DNA from: Calliopsis andreniformis
Lineage: Eukaryota; Arthropoda; Insecta; Hymenoptera; Andrenidae
DNA length: 64,000 nucleotides
Reading direction: 5' to 3'
Assembly (NCBI RefSeq): GCF_051401765.1
Contig: NC_135071.1
Location: forward strand, 8,224,961 to 8,288,960
Part shown: one piece after another, positions 23,310 to 34,515 of the stretch
How the letters are laid out: each line of letters opens with the position of its first letter
Position numbering within the stretch: position 1 is the stretch's first letter
Program-made: the position numbers and the translations under genes
The notes under the pieces: generated by a model
The model's input: the letters and a program-made list of their open reading frames with translations, nothing else
What the model was told of the DNA's origin: nothing
The model's database searches: none

Positions 23310-26300
23310 AATTGAATTAAACTTAGAATAGTTAAATTAGACTCATCAACCTAGATATTATCTACATTCCAAACTCTCATCATTTTCTCATAACATACTT
23401 AATTCTTAACAGATTAGAGCTTCCCCCAAAATTCCATCGAACAATTCTTACTACCCGGTAACCTAACAAAAGCTGATCGTGGACATTTAACGAGCCATCA
23501 AGTGTACAAGAAAAATTCAGTCCTGGCTCCTCGTGGCATCAGTCGGTTGCGTAAATAATACGGCATCAGGCACAGATACTTTATGGGATCAGTTGATAGA
23601 ATCCTTTGTATAACTCCAATAACCGTGGAGGATAAATCTACCGACGCTGTCGAGAACCGGCGGCGCTATCTCGCGCTATAAATGCTGGCCATGTGTCACG
23701 CGGCTAGGTGAGGGTGGAAGAGAGAGGAGAGAGATGGATGTGAACGGTGGACCGTTGAAAGAAAGGGGAACAACGTAGAGAGAGAAGGATTTTGAAAAGG
23801 GGACACGAGGGAAAGGGAGACAGAGTGGGGGAATTGAAAGCGAACGGACAAAATGGCAGAAAATAACGTAGAAACGGATAGCACTGGCCCAGGCTGAAGC
23901 TTGTAAGACAGTCAGGAGACCATGTACCTTGCAGTAACTTTCTCATTATAAACTATAAAATAACTTTTTATAAAAAGTTACAAACAACAACTAAAGTACA
24001 AGAAACAGTGTAATACAACAAACCCTAAATTATTGTAATACCTTCAAAATACAAAAAAACAGCAACGAGCTTATAACAAAATAATACTTTATTGTGTTGT
24101 ATCCGTTATTCTTGTCAACTCTATCAACATATAAAGTATTCACCATACAGATAACATTCTACGACCTCAATTTTGCGAAATCTGTTAGCCTCGAAATGTA
24201 CCTACATTTGCAACTTGAAACACAAAAAATGGGTAGGTACAGATACTCCTCATTGCACGATGTCATTTACCCAGAAACTCGTGAAATTTCTGCCTCGCTA
24301 TTTTCTGCAAATCCATGCTTACTCCAACGTCTAGGCACACAAAAGCGCAGGGAGCTACAGCCGTGCAAACATTTCGCTTAACTAGCCTTTTTGAACGTGT
24401 TCGGGAAGAAACTGTAGTCGCAGAAATTTCTGATTAGCCTCTAGGACAAGCGTGGCGAACCGGGAAGGACCTCGCGTACGTATGGATAAAATGAGAAAAG
24501 ACAACAGCAACAACACGATAATCTGAGCAGGGAAGTGTGGATTACAATCAGAGCCAGTATCGAGGACCACCGAGCAGCGCAACGACAGGGACAAGTCGAA
24601 GCGAGTTGATTGCACCGCAAATATTGACACAGCTAATTCTCCCTCTCCCCCGTTTACCTATCGAAGGTGAGCAACTACACTAATGAGGGCTTTAAGATCT
24701 CACCAAGACGATGGGCAAACTCTCGTTTTCGCCATCGACCATCTAAATGTCGCAACGGTCTCGATGTGCCATCCAATTGATGTTGAAGAATTAAGTAATA
24801 TAATATCAGGACGACCAACTTTTGAAAATAATGTATGTTGATAGGAATTATAGTATCTATTTAGATGTAGCTTCTACAGTCAATACGATTGTCGAATACG
24901 ATTGAAAAATGTTTTGAATTGTTAATAATTGTAACTCTGATATAATTTTCGTAATGTTAGGAGCGTTGGGTACAATCATTTTTATTATTATAGATGGGAA
25001 CAATTTTTAAAAGACAAGAACACTACTAGGAACGTTTTCGCTATTTGAGATTTTGTAACCATATATCCATTCATTGGAAAATATTCAGATACTTCATTTG
25101 CAACTGAATATGAAAATCTTGAATTATAATGTGCATGCAGCTTGCAAGACTGATATTATCACTCTAAACACTTACAGAATCGTATAATCTGTTGACAAAA
25201 ATTAGGGAAACGTTCGAAAACTAAGCCTACTTGTGATCCCACACACTTGTACTATATATCTTCCTTACAATATATCTACTCTCCCCAGATTTAGTACCTA
25301 ATGACAACAAAGTGATTTGTTCAAAATCTCAAGCGTCCAAATGTATTTCAGGCTACCCACCCTCCAGAACAGACACTCGCCGCTCCCCTCCCTCATTACT
25401 GTTATCAATCCCAAGAGCACACGCTCTCCGAGCGAAATCCTAGAATAATCCTGACAGCGTACATGGCCTAAGCTCGACCGCTATTTTACAGAGGCGATCA
25501 ATAGCAATTCGGGCGAAGACAGAGGGCGGGGGTGGAAGGAAAATAGGAAAGGAAAGGTAAAGAAGGAGGGAAGGTCGGGGACGACCGTCTTCCGCCTCCT
25601 TCGTTACCTCTATCCGCTCGTTTCGCCAGACTGAGAAGAGTTCGAGACGCAACGTTGAGAAGATAATGCGAACCGTGAGAAAACGGAGCACCCCCCAAAG
25701 TCCGCGCTTGATTGCAACCGAGCCTTCCCGCCCGTTTCCAGTTCGTACTTTTGAACAGGCGATCCCTTTGGCCCGGTGTGCCAACGTGGAACGAGATGAG
25801 CTATAGGTGGCTCACAAAGACGTTGGGTATGCGGGCTGTGTACCAAAACCAACACCCATAGAGACACCGAGTTCCTTGGAGAACTGCAAAGGGTGCAAAA
25901 TCCATCCCTTCCATGGAGAACGCTCAGAACAAGTCCCGTCTTACTCGTTATACGAGATATGTGTAGCTGCTGCGTAGTTAGGTTATTCGATATTACAGTG
26001 TTCAGGCTGGAAATTCGAATACCTTTAAACGTTCTAATAGTTTATATTGAATTAGTGATAAGATGGATAGAATAACACGAAGAACTCGAGTCAGGGTGGA
26101 TAGAAACAAGAGTTCTCTTCTTCGTTAGAGAGACTACAGTGTTCGTAAGAACTAAGTAGGGTACTAATGTAGTGAAGGAGAATTATGTCAATTTGTTGTA
26201 TAAATGAATTCCTTGGATTATTCTGTGCATGAAAATATGAAGGTTAAATAATCGAAAAGTAAAAAAAAGTTCTTCCAATATTTCAATTTTCCAAAATTAA

Positions 26301-26585
26301 CAAGTTGTCAGAATTATAGAAGAATACATGTAATTTTTATAATATAATAAAAAACATTTTGAACACAGCTTATAATTTGAAAATTGTTATAGAGCGTAAA
26401 CAGAACCGTACAGATAAAAAACTTCTTACATGTATGTTTTATTAAAGTATTTCAAATAACTCGTGAATTATTTGCTTTCCAATTATTCTAACCTTAGTAA
26501 TATAACCAAAGGGTCAACCCACTTTGCAAATATGTCCACGTTAAAATACACAAATCTTACAGAGAAACGTAATACATATTACATC
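23310..26585. other. Intronic DNA with purine-rich patches, no gene recognised
   Basis: Purine-rich plus-strand patches lie at 23700-23890 (GAGAGAGGAGAGAGATGG) and 25500-25600, producing S/P/L-rich minus frames of 66-114 codons that I regard as compositional. A plus frame at 24094-24381 (95 codons) has no recognised motif. Confidence 0.35.
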
Positions 26586-26591
26586 GTTTAA

Positions 26592-26794
26592 CCCTTTTCC
26601 ACTATAATAAATTAACCCAATATGCACTAAAAATGTGCTTTCTTTTCATCTAAATTATTTGTTTTCGTAATATATTATACGCCCGTTTTGTACAACTCTG
26701 TACACAATGTCTTGTTCCAACGAAACTCAGGCAATACTATTGGATTCTTTGAGGGACTGCTCGAGTCTCACTCGTACTGTATACTGCGAAAGGG
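26592..26794. mobile_element. piggyBac-type MITE with TTAA target duplication
   Basis: TTAA at 26588-26591 and 26795-26798 bounds 203 noncoding bases. The ends CCCTTTTCCACTATA and TATACTGCGAAAGGG are imperfect inverted repeats (right end inverted: CCCTTTCGCAGTATA). The outer CCCTTT block is intact. Confidence 0.75.
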
Positions 26795-28182
26795 TTAAAT
26801 TTAGCTAATAAAAGTTCTTTTATCTCTAACCATTTTGAAGATAACGCTTCGTCCAAGTACTTAAAACGCCCTGTTTGAGTCACTTTAAAAACTATTACAT
26901 AAATAAAAAGTAGGCCTATATCTTACAAACGGGTAGGTAATCAATTTCCATTATTCAAGTGGCATGTAGATGCAGTGACTTAATTGGTCGGAATTTCTCC
27001 ACAATAGTTAGCTGTTGCTATCACCATCACTTCTTGAAAGTGACTTCGCCAAGTGTCCTCCCTCAACGTAACGAATATAATGTAAATAATCATGACCTGC
27101 CTGAGCAAGACCATTTATCCATTAGTTTGTATCGTATATCGATATCTCACTCGCACTCATTCTTTATTACTCTATCTATTTACCCATTTTCAGAGGAACG
27201 AGTCGGAGAAAGAACACACTCGAGAATTCCCAAAAGTAGATCCTCCAGAGAGTTGGCCAGATCTAGTCCCGAACTATGGCCAACTAACCTGGAGCTACTG
27301 TATATACAGGGTGTCCCACATAAGGTGGCGGAGCCGAAAAGGGGAGATTCCTGAGGTGATTCTAAACAACCTTTTCCTTTACAAAAATGTTCTCTGAAGT
27401 TTTGTTAACGAGTTATTAACGAAAAACATCGACCAATCAGAAAGCGCGGATAGCGAGCGCTCGGCCGACCAGCGACAGGGCACAAGCTACGCGGAGCGTC
27501 TGCTATTCACCGTGCTCGAGGCTTGTACAAGAAACTCAAAATGTTTACGTCAATGCTCAATTTCTCCTAAAGTATTGGATGAAAAATTATGAAAAAAATT
27601 AAGACCACGTTAACTATTGAGACATATATTATAGAATTTTTTCAAATTTTTAAATTAATTATCTAAGTTGTAAAAAATAAAAAACGAGAAGAAAGAATTT
27701 TAAAATGCTGATTTAGTAAAGTAATACCATAGTAAAAAAAATAAAAAGCAATGTTTTCGTAGATCCTACGGATTGTACGTTATTTTACTGTGTATTAAAA
27801 CATTGAAAACTCTACAAGAATATTTATTTCACAATGAATGAACAAAAATTGGACGTATTAGTTGCTGTAATCGGTAAAAAGTATGGAAACATTGATTTTT
27901 ATTTTTTTAATTACGACGGACCAAAGCAAAAAACGTTTAAATGAATTGAGATTAATAATATGACTATAGTAATATGAGCAATTACTATCGGTAAAACTCA
28001 CCCATTCGGAGAAGAATTCACCTGCTGCCTGAACACTTGCTCCATTGGGTCACTGTGCCAATCCCGATCACTGAGGGATGATGCCCAGGTAGCGTTGATC
28101 GCAGGTACAACAGCACGAGAAACCACTTTGCATTTACAATACTTCGCGGTCACTAACACTGATCACTTCACTAAACGAGCAC

Positions 28183-28726
28183 TTAACCTTTTAATGACCG
28201 ACAACCGATTACTTTGAAACATTCTGCGGCATTCCGTAAATAAAAACAAGATGTTACACACTTCAGCGGCGAAATTACGATCGATACTAACGATTTTTTC
28301 CGAAGTTTCTTTCCTTGTGCCCTCGCATCCCTCCAGCACGACTTCTCAGGGTGTAGCTTCGTCAAAATACTCGAATTTGATTTGCTAGCTGACACCAACA
28401 AGGTTGGATCTTCCTCGGTTACTTTTTTTAGTGGAGGTGGTAGTCTCTCCTTCGAGTCGAAAAAGTCACAAGCAAATTCATGGGGAAAAGCAAAGGCATA
28501 TCGGATTAGCATAGGAGACCGTAACGAGTGTCTCGCAGATGTGGCCGTTTATGATCACAGGTATTGCCTTGCCTAGTTCGAAGGAGCCATCCGTACCCGA
28601 GACCGAAGGCCGCGAGGGTTGCGTCGCGCTTACCATGGAAGACCTTTCGATGCATTCGGACGGATGAAATATGGAATTGCCCGTTGTTAAAAAGCGAGTT
28701 GGGGAAACTCTTTTGCCCTTAAACAT
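28183..28726 (-). pseudogene. Broken open frame in left arm of the foldback element
   Basis: Two overlapping minus-strand frames (28478-28726, then 28183-28512) together represent one former coding stretch interrupted by a frameshift near 28500. The first part includes TTGNSIFHPSECI and IPVIINGHICETLV. The second is basic and charged, with RLPPPLKKVTEEDPT and ending LKG. The right arm encodes the same residues with different lesions. I do not recognise the family. The IPVIINGHICETLV segment is reminiscent of the sequence just before the catalytic DTG of retropepsins, but no DTG follows, so this is only a resemblance. Confidence 0.6.
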
Positions 28727-29169
28727 TTGGTCAACGAATGTCTGGCAGAGACTAATTCGTCACTACATCGGGGGTTAAATACATCAATTGTATTCGAATC
28801 CCTTTAACTATTTCGATGTCTGCGTCTTGCGACCGAGCCTTGCTTTTTATTACGCTGCACATGTAGTGACCGTACATTTATTCTTATTGTTTGCCCTGCT
28901 ATCTTTCAAAATATTTTTATGAAACAAAATCGAAAAAATAAACAGATATTCGTTGAAATATTCCGAAGGAAAAAAAGTATTGCCATTGTATTGAATTTAA
29001 TTTCCAAGTGGTTTATAAAGAAGGTCCTGAGTTTACATGTACCTAAATGCATTTACGTGTATGTAAAAGATCCGTCAAATCTTTAATACATGGGTAAGCC
29101 TCCCCTATAGGTCGAAAAGGTTTACGAAAATTGGGGAAGAGAGAAACAAACATCGGATGATCACTGTGT

Positions 29170-29789
29170 GTGTGCCGTAATAAAATGCATGCAAGAATGA
29201 GAATACAATTGCCGTATTTTCTCCTCATCGACGAGTTTGTCTGTCTATCCGAGACATCCGTTGACCAAATGTTTAACGTTCAGAAGCTTTCCCCAACTGG
29301 CGTTTTAACAACGGGCAATTCCATATTTCATCCGTCCGAATGCATTAAAAGGACTTCCATGGTAAACGCGACGCGACCCTTGCAGTCTCCAGTCTCGGGT
29401 ATCGATGGCTCCTACGAACTTGCTGGGCAATACCTGTGATCATAAACGGCCACATCTGCGAGACACTCGTTACGGCCTTCGTTTTTCCCCATGAATTTCC
29501 TTGTGACTTTTTCGACCCGAAGAAGAGACTACCACCTCCACTAAAAAAAGTAACCGAAGAAGATCCAACCTCGTTGGTGTCAACTAACAAATCAAATTCG
29601 ACTATTTCGACGAAGCTACACCCCGAGAAGTCGCGCTGGAGGGATACGAGGGCACGAGGAAAGAGACTTCGGAAAAAATCGTTAGTATCGATCGTAATTT
29701 CGTCGCTGAAGTGTGTAACATCTTGTTTTTATTTATGGAATCCCGCAGAAGGTTTCAAAATAGTCGATTGTCGTTTAAAAGGTCATTAA
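29170..29789 (+). pseudogene. Broken open frame in right arm of the foldback element
   Basis: This is the plus-strand counterpart of the left-arm remnant: frames 29170-29439 and 29436-29789 share TTGNSIFHPSECI, INGHICETLVT, RLPPPLKKVTEEDPT and a final LKGH with it. The lesion differs: here the break is a short deletion at about 29425-29436, just before INGHICETLV, where the left arm is intact. The left arm is instead broken just after ETLVT, where this arm reads through. Two different disabling changes in two copies of one sequence imply that the ancestral frame was once intact. Function unknown. Confidence 0.6.
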
Positions 29790-30299
29790 AAGGTCAAGTG
29801 CTCGGTTAGTGAAGTGATTATTGTTAGTGACCGCATAATGTTGTAAATGCAAGGTGTCTTTTTGTGGTCTTGGATACCTGCGATCAGCGCTACCTGGCCA
29901 TCATCCCCCAATGATCGGGATCGGCACAACGACCTAATGGAGCAAGTGTTCAAGCAGCAGGTGAATTCCTCTCCGAATGGGTGAGTTTTACCGATAGTAA
30001 TTACTCGTATTACTAGAGTCATATTATTAATCTCAATTTATTTAAACATGTTTTTCCTTGGTCCGTCATAACTAAAAAAATAAAAATCAATGTTTCCGTA
30101 CTTTTTACCGATTACAGCAACTAATACTTCCAATTTTCGTTCATTCATTATGAAATAAGTATTATTGTACAGTTTTCAATGTTTTGATACACAGTAAAAT
30201 AACGTACAATCCGTAGGAACTACAAAAACATTGCTTTTTATTTTTTTACTATAGCATTACTTTATTAAATCGGCATTTTGAAACTCTTTTTCCTCGTTT

Positions 30300-30710
30300 T
30301 TTATGTTTTACAACTTTGTTAATTATTTTAAAAATCTGGAAAAATTCTAAAATATTTGTCGCGATAGCTAACATGTTGCAGCATTTTTTGTTATAATTTT
30401 TCCACAAATAGTTTTAACAAAATTGGTCAGTATCCTTCTTGTCTCTCGTTTTTTATGTTTTACAATTTTGTTAATTAATTTAAAAATCTGAGAAAATTCC
30501 ACAACATTTGTTGCGATAGCTAAGGTGTTCCTAATTTTTTTCATAATTTTTTGTCCAATAGTTTATGAGAAATCTACACTAACATTGTCTTTTATTTTTC
30601 TACAACTTGGCTAATAATTTAAAAATCTGAAAAAATTCCACAATATGTGTCGCGATAGTTAGCGTGTCCCTAATTTTTTTCATAATTTTCCATCCAATAC
30701 TTTAGGAGGA
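30300..30710 (+). repeat. Three tandem copies of a unit of about 140-150 bases inside the right arm
   Basis: TTTAAAAATCTG (with GAAAAATTC after it) recurs at about 30330, 30482 and 30621, each copy followed by TTGTCGCGATAGCTAAC or a variant and CATAATTTT. The left arm has a single, inverted copy at about 27570-27690. The two extra units account for the difference between arm lengths (878 against 1,180 bases from the frame ends to the element ends). Confidence 0.75.
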
Positions 30711-31364
30711 ATTTGGCAATAACGTGTAAAAGTCTTCAGTTTCTTGTACAAGCCTCGAGCACGGTGAGTAGCAGACGCTCCGCGTAGCTTGTGACCTGTC
30801 GCTGGTCGGCCGAGCGCTCGCTATTCGTGCTCTCTGATTGGTCGATGTTTTTCGTTAATAACTCGTTAACAAAGCTTCAGAGAACATTTTTGCAAAGGAA
30901 AAGGGTGTTTAGAATCACCCCAGGAATCTCCCCTTTTCGGCTCCGCCACCTTATGTGGGACACCCTGTATAACTTGAGAGGTACAAACGCTCTGGTAGAT
31001 ACACGAAATTAACCCCTCAGTGACAGATCTTCATTTCTCCCATACCAATATCAAATACAACACTCTGCAGGACAGTTTTATATAATATATTTAGTAGAAT
31101 TCGTCTAAATAATTTTCCCTTAATTAGAATAAATTATGAATGGATCATCATCTACCTTATCCCGTAGCATACTACAGTGAAGTCACTAAGGGACCCCACT
31201 ACTATACTATTTCTCCAACAAGGTTGGATGCAAGTTCTCAAATTTTAGAATATTCCAATCTTTAGTTTACGAAGCTTCAAAATGTCTTTATACACGTGAA
31301 ATATACTATAACGAACTAATTACTTCCAGAACTTCATTCGTTATAGTAATCCCATCTATACATA

Positions 31365-31950
31365 TACAGGGTAGTCCACGAAATTTATGCACCTTTATAA
31401 CTTCCAAAGCATGAATTGCACAACAAAATTATGTATACAAAAGTTACATGGTTTGAAGAGGTAGACTATGTAATGCATTCTTTTTTTTATAGATGGAGGC
31501 GTTTCGGAGATTTGAAGGCCATTTAGGCTTTTTTTAAATGGTATACTATATTTTTTATGCAAAAATATAGAAGAATATCGAATTCTGAGTAAAAAAGTAC
31601 GAACATTTATTAGTCCTAAACCTAATACCTAAGGAGTAATTTCACTGTATTTCTTAAAAATTTTCTTCACGTAATATCAAGTTGGAGACTCAACCTCATC
31701 ATAGATATTAAACAAGCTACTAACTCACTCATGTTAATACACATTGATACGTAAACATCGCTGTCTTGTAGAAATCTGTGATAAGGTTGAGTCTTCAACT
31801 TGATATTACGTGAAGAAAATTTTCAACAAATACCATGTAACTATTTTTTACATTTATTATTTTTTACAACTATTTTGCTTACAAAATCTTTTTGTGCAAT
31901 GCATACTGTGGAAGTTATAAAGGTGCACAAGTTTAGTAGACCACCCTGTA
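31365..31950. mobile_element. TACAGGGTAGTCCAC MITE with nested inner hairpin
   Basis: The left end TACAGGGTAGTCCACGAAAT and subterminal GCACCTTTATAACTTCC are matched inversely by GGAAGTTATAAAGGTGCAC and TAGACCACCCTGTA at the right. The left flank is TA and the right flank is TG, which may be a mutated TA. Inside, TTTTCTTCACGTAATATCAA (about 31659) and its exact inverse TTGATATTACGTGAAGAAAA (about 31800) form a second long hairpin, followed by diverged pairing of GACTCAACCT and AGGTTGAGTC. Noncoding. Confidence 0.82.
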
Positions 31951-32421
31951 TGAGGCACTGAGAGCAACAACGAACTAACCTTATTACTCGGAAAAATCAG
32001 AAAAATAGGCAATCTAAAATATAGAATTTGTTTATAATAAATTAATACTACTGCCTCAATTTCGAAAAAAATGTAGCTTACAATAGTTCATTTGTGCACT
32101 CAATGCCTCATATTGAAATATATGTACTTATGTACGTACTTAAAGATAAATAATCAAATAACTGAACAAAACTAAGAACTAATTTCACGAACAACAATAA
32201 AAGACGATGCATGAATAATACTATTCGCAACTGCTACTAATGGATTTGCATCTTCCATTTGACTTTTTACCATACGTACGATAACGAAGTCGGAGCGTGA
32301 GAATCGACAGAATGACCGATTATATTCCCCGCGTTCGTTGTAGCATATTAGTTCATTGTAGCATTGTGATTGTAACAATAAAGACTATTTGTTGTAGTAT
32401 TCGTTTATTATAGCGTACCTT

Positions 32422-32745
32422 ACTATATTCGTTTCAATTTTCTGAATATCCATTTTTGGAAATCTGTGTTTGAATTTTGAATGCGCCGATTTTAGTATAA
32501 TAAGCATTTTAAAAAAAACCGAATTTCCTAGCGATATGATGCAAATTTCCGTTTTTTATCGCCGTACAAACTAGATAAGGCAGTGAAACTTAATGTTATT
32601 ACATTGTTTACTATATTTATTTCAATTCTATAAATTTCAATTTTTGGAAATCTTTATTTTAACTCTGATTGAGTGCACCTATTTTACTGTGACAAGTGTT
32701 TAAAAAAATACGGATTTTATGACAATACAATGTTTATTTCCCTTT
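32422..32745. repeat. Diverged tandem duplication of about 188 bases
   Basis: ACTATATTCGTTTCAATT at 32422 and ACTATATTTATTTCAATT at 32610 open two copies. Each continues with CATTTTTGGAAATCT or CAATTTTTGGAAATCT, a GCGCCGATTTTA or GCACCTATTTTA block, and an AAAAAAA-CGGAT/CCGAAT tract. No coding signal was seen. Confidence 0.6.
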
Positions 32746-32999
32746 TCAATACAATGTTTATTCCCTTCTACAGATCGAAACGCTCCGTCCTCGAAGGGTT
32801 AAACCAGTAGAGTAGATAACACCGAGCGGTAGCCTAACATTGCAGGTGTCGTCTGGTTGTAATCACACTAGGCAAGCGTCACGTAGATTTCACGGCGAAA
32901 CGCATGTAAGCAGAGCATGGATGAGCGTTATGTATGGTTAGCTCGTGTGTATCGGCGAGCAACCACGGCCTACCTGGCGAACTGTCTGGTTTAGGCAAC

Positions 33000-33180
33000 G
33001 CGACGTACACAGTCGCGCGCGGTTGCATAATGTTACGTTTATACCTGGCATTCATCATTAGACCCGGTAATTTATGTTGAACAGAAATGGTTCGGCTGAG
33101 CGGGCTAATTAATATAAATTGCCACCGCGAGGATTACGGGACCGCGCAATTCATTGTGTACTTTGCGAATCGGTCGAAAG
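33000..33180. other. Conserved-looking noncoding block (possible enhancer)
   Basis: CpG-containing sequence with TCGCGCGCGGTTGCATAATG and GGGCTAATTAATATAAATTG, the latter including TAATTA homeodomain-type cores. It has no open frame of note. It stands out from the simple-repeat background. Confidence 0.25.
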
Positions 33181-33549
33181 CCGATTAAGCCTGCCAACTT
33201 GCACACTGATGGACAAGCAAATATCGTGCTTCTGAAAGACCAATAAAATGGAACGACTCCTGGAATTTGTTGAGCGAAGAGTACCTAAGTTTGGACAAGT
33301 GTCCAGACTGCTACTTTGCCAGACACAGTTCTGGTACTCCTTTGTTATAGACTTGCAGAACACTGATGAGTCTATAGTGAGGAACTTGGATCTCAGATCA
33401 ACTCAAGTACTACTGAGTACTTAAAAGATGTCAATAGAACGGCACAGAAGCAAGAAAAATGCTCGACTTGCTTCTAAAAGTAGTAATAGTTGCGACCAAT
33501 TCGGCCAATGAGGGAAATGTATCTGCCATGTCTTTACGTGTTTTCTGCA

Positions 33550-33725
33550 CAGTTAGGTTACGGCTACAGTGGGTGCGTTTTCTGACGAACTGATGTTCTG
33601 TCGAATACGTTTAGAACTTGTCTCGTTCGTACATATGATAACTAGTTCAGACATATTCGTCAGAACTTCAGTTTGTCATAATGCGTGTCGACACTGTAAC
33701 CGCAGTCTAAATCAGACTGCTGGAG
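33550..33725. mobile_element. Near-palindromic foldback MITE
   Basis: The left arm includes TTACGGCTACAGT, TCTGACGAACTGATGTTCTG and GAATACGTTTAGAACT. The right arm holds their diverged inverses AGTTCAGACATATTCGTC, CAGAACTTCAGTTTGTCA and ACACTGTAACCGCAGTC. Arms are about 80 bases with a short loop near 33640. Noncoding. Confidence 0.7.
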
Positions 33726-34424
33726 ACAGTGCATAATGACGAATCAATTTGTTTTAATGACTTCGAGGTAGTGAGAATATAACAATGATCCTAAAACGAG
33801 ATATTATCGTACTCTCGGTAAGCAAAGATCTAGAATCCATCTTGTAAAAGTCACTCACATTTTTTATGGTATTATACCCATTAAAATGTGGCATTCTACT
33901 TTAAAAACAACTTTAATATCCACATAGGAAAACACGTAGGCGAGCTACGGAAGAATTCAGCTAAAAAATTGCATCAATCACTTTGCAACTCTATAAAAAT
34001 ACTCAATTCGATTTGATTAAACCCGACAATTTCAAAATATCATCGAATGAAACCCACGCACTCACGTCATCTCTCTGAAAAACATCCAGCGAAAATTCAT
34101 TGACAATACTGTGATTATTTACCTCGAACCAGCGCATCGTTTCATCGCTGAATGTCAGCCAATTAATGTTCCACCCAGTATCTCTGTTTTTACGAACCTC
34201 CAGTATCGATATTCTCTCATTAATTCAGCAACATAAAGTTTTATGGAACGATTTTGCGGAACGGCGCGCATCCCTATGGAAACAGGGGGAAACCAATCAG
34301 GAAGAGCAAAGAAGAAGGAATGCAAAGCGTGAGGCGGACCACAGGAACTGACCACATGCAGCAGTTTAAAATTACGGTGGGAATCGATAACCCAGTTCTT
34401 GGCGAGGGTCGTCGGGATGCACAG

Positions 34425-34515
34425 TGCTCTGAAACGGCTGCCTAGCCACGAAAAATTACAGTTTATCTTAAAAGTGTAGAAATCGTTGAGAATACATTAA
34501 TTTATTCAAAACTGA
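34425..34515. repeat. Two-copy diverged repeat (partner at 60735-60830)
   Basis: GAAACGGCTGCCTAGCCACG, GAAAAATTA, AGTGTAGAAATCGTTGA and TTAATTTATT occur here in the same order as GAGACGGCTGCCTGGCCGTG, GAAAAATTA, AGTGTATAAATCGTTGA and TTAGTTTATT at 60735-60805. Both sit at the edge of a GC-richer patch. They may be an old transposon edge or a duplicated regulatory block. Confidence 0.55.

Larger units (their letters stand above)
27305..30969. mobile_element. Giant foldback transposon with 1.5-1.75 kb inverted arms
   Basis: TACAGGGTGTCCCACATAAG at 27305 is matched exactly by its inverse CTTATGTGGGACACCCTGTA ending at 30969, and TA lies on both outer sides (27303-27304, 30970-30971). Inverse similarity continues for the full arms: left 27305 to about 28772, right about 29225 to 30969, around a spacer of about 450 bases. 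Each arm carries a broken copy of the same open frame transcribed outward from the spacer (ends at 28183 and 29789). TA target sites and these ends suggest a Tc/mariner-related or similar cut-and-paste element. No transposase was recognised, so it is presumably non-autonomous. The left arm is shorter by about 300 bases because it lacks two copies of an internal tandem repeat. Confidence 0.88.
31013..32798. mobile_element. Possible 1.8-kb piggyBac-type element interrupted by a MITE
   Basis: TTAA at 31009-31012 is followed by CCCCTCAGTGACAG. CCGTCCTCGAAGGG precedes TTAA at 32799-32802 and inverts to CCCTTCGAGGACGG. About two-thirds of positions agree. The interior has no open transposase frame. 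An alternative right end for the left terminus is AGTCACTAAGGGACCCC near 31180-31196, which would give a short MITE of about 190 bases instead. Confidence 0.3.
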
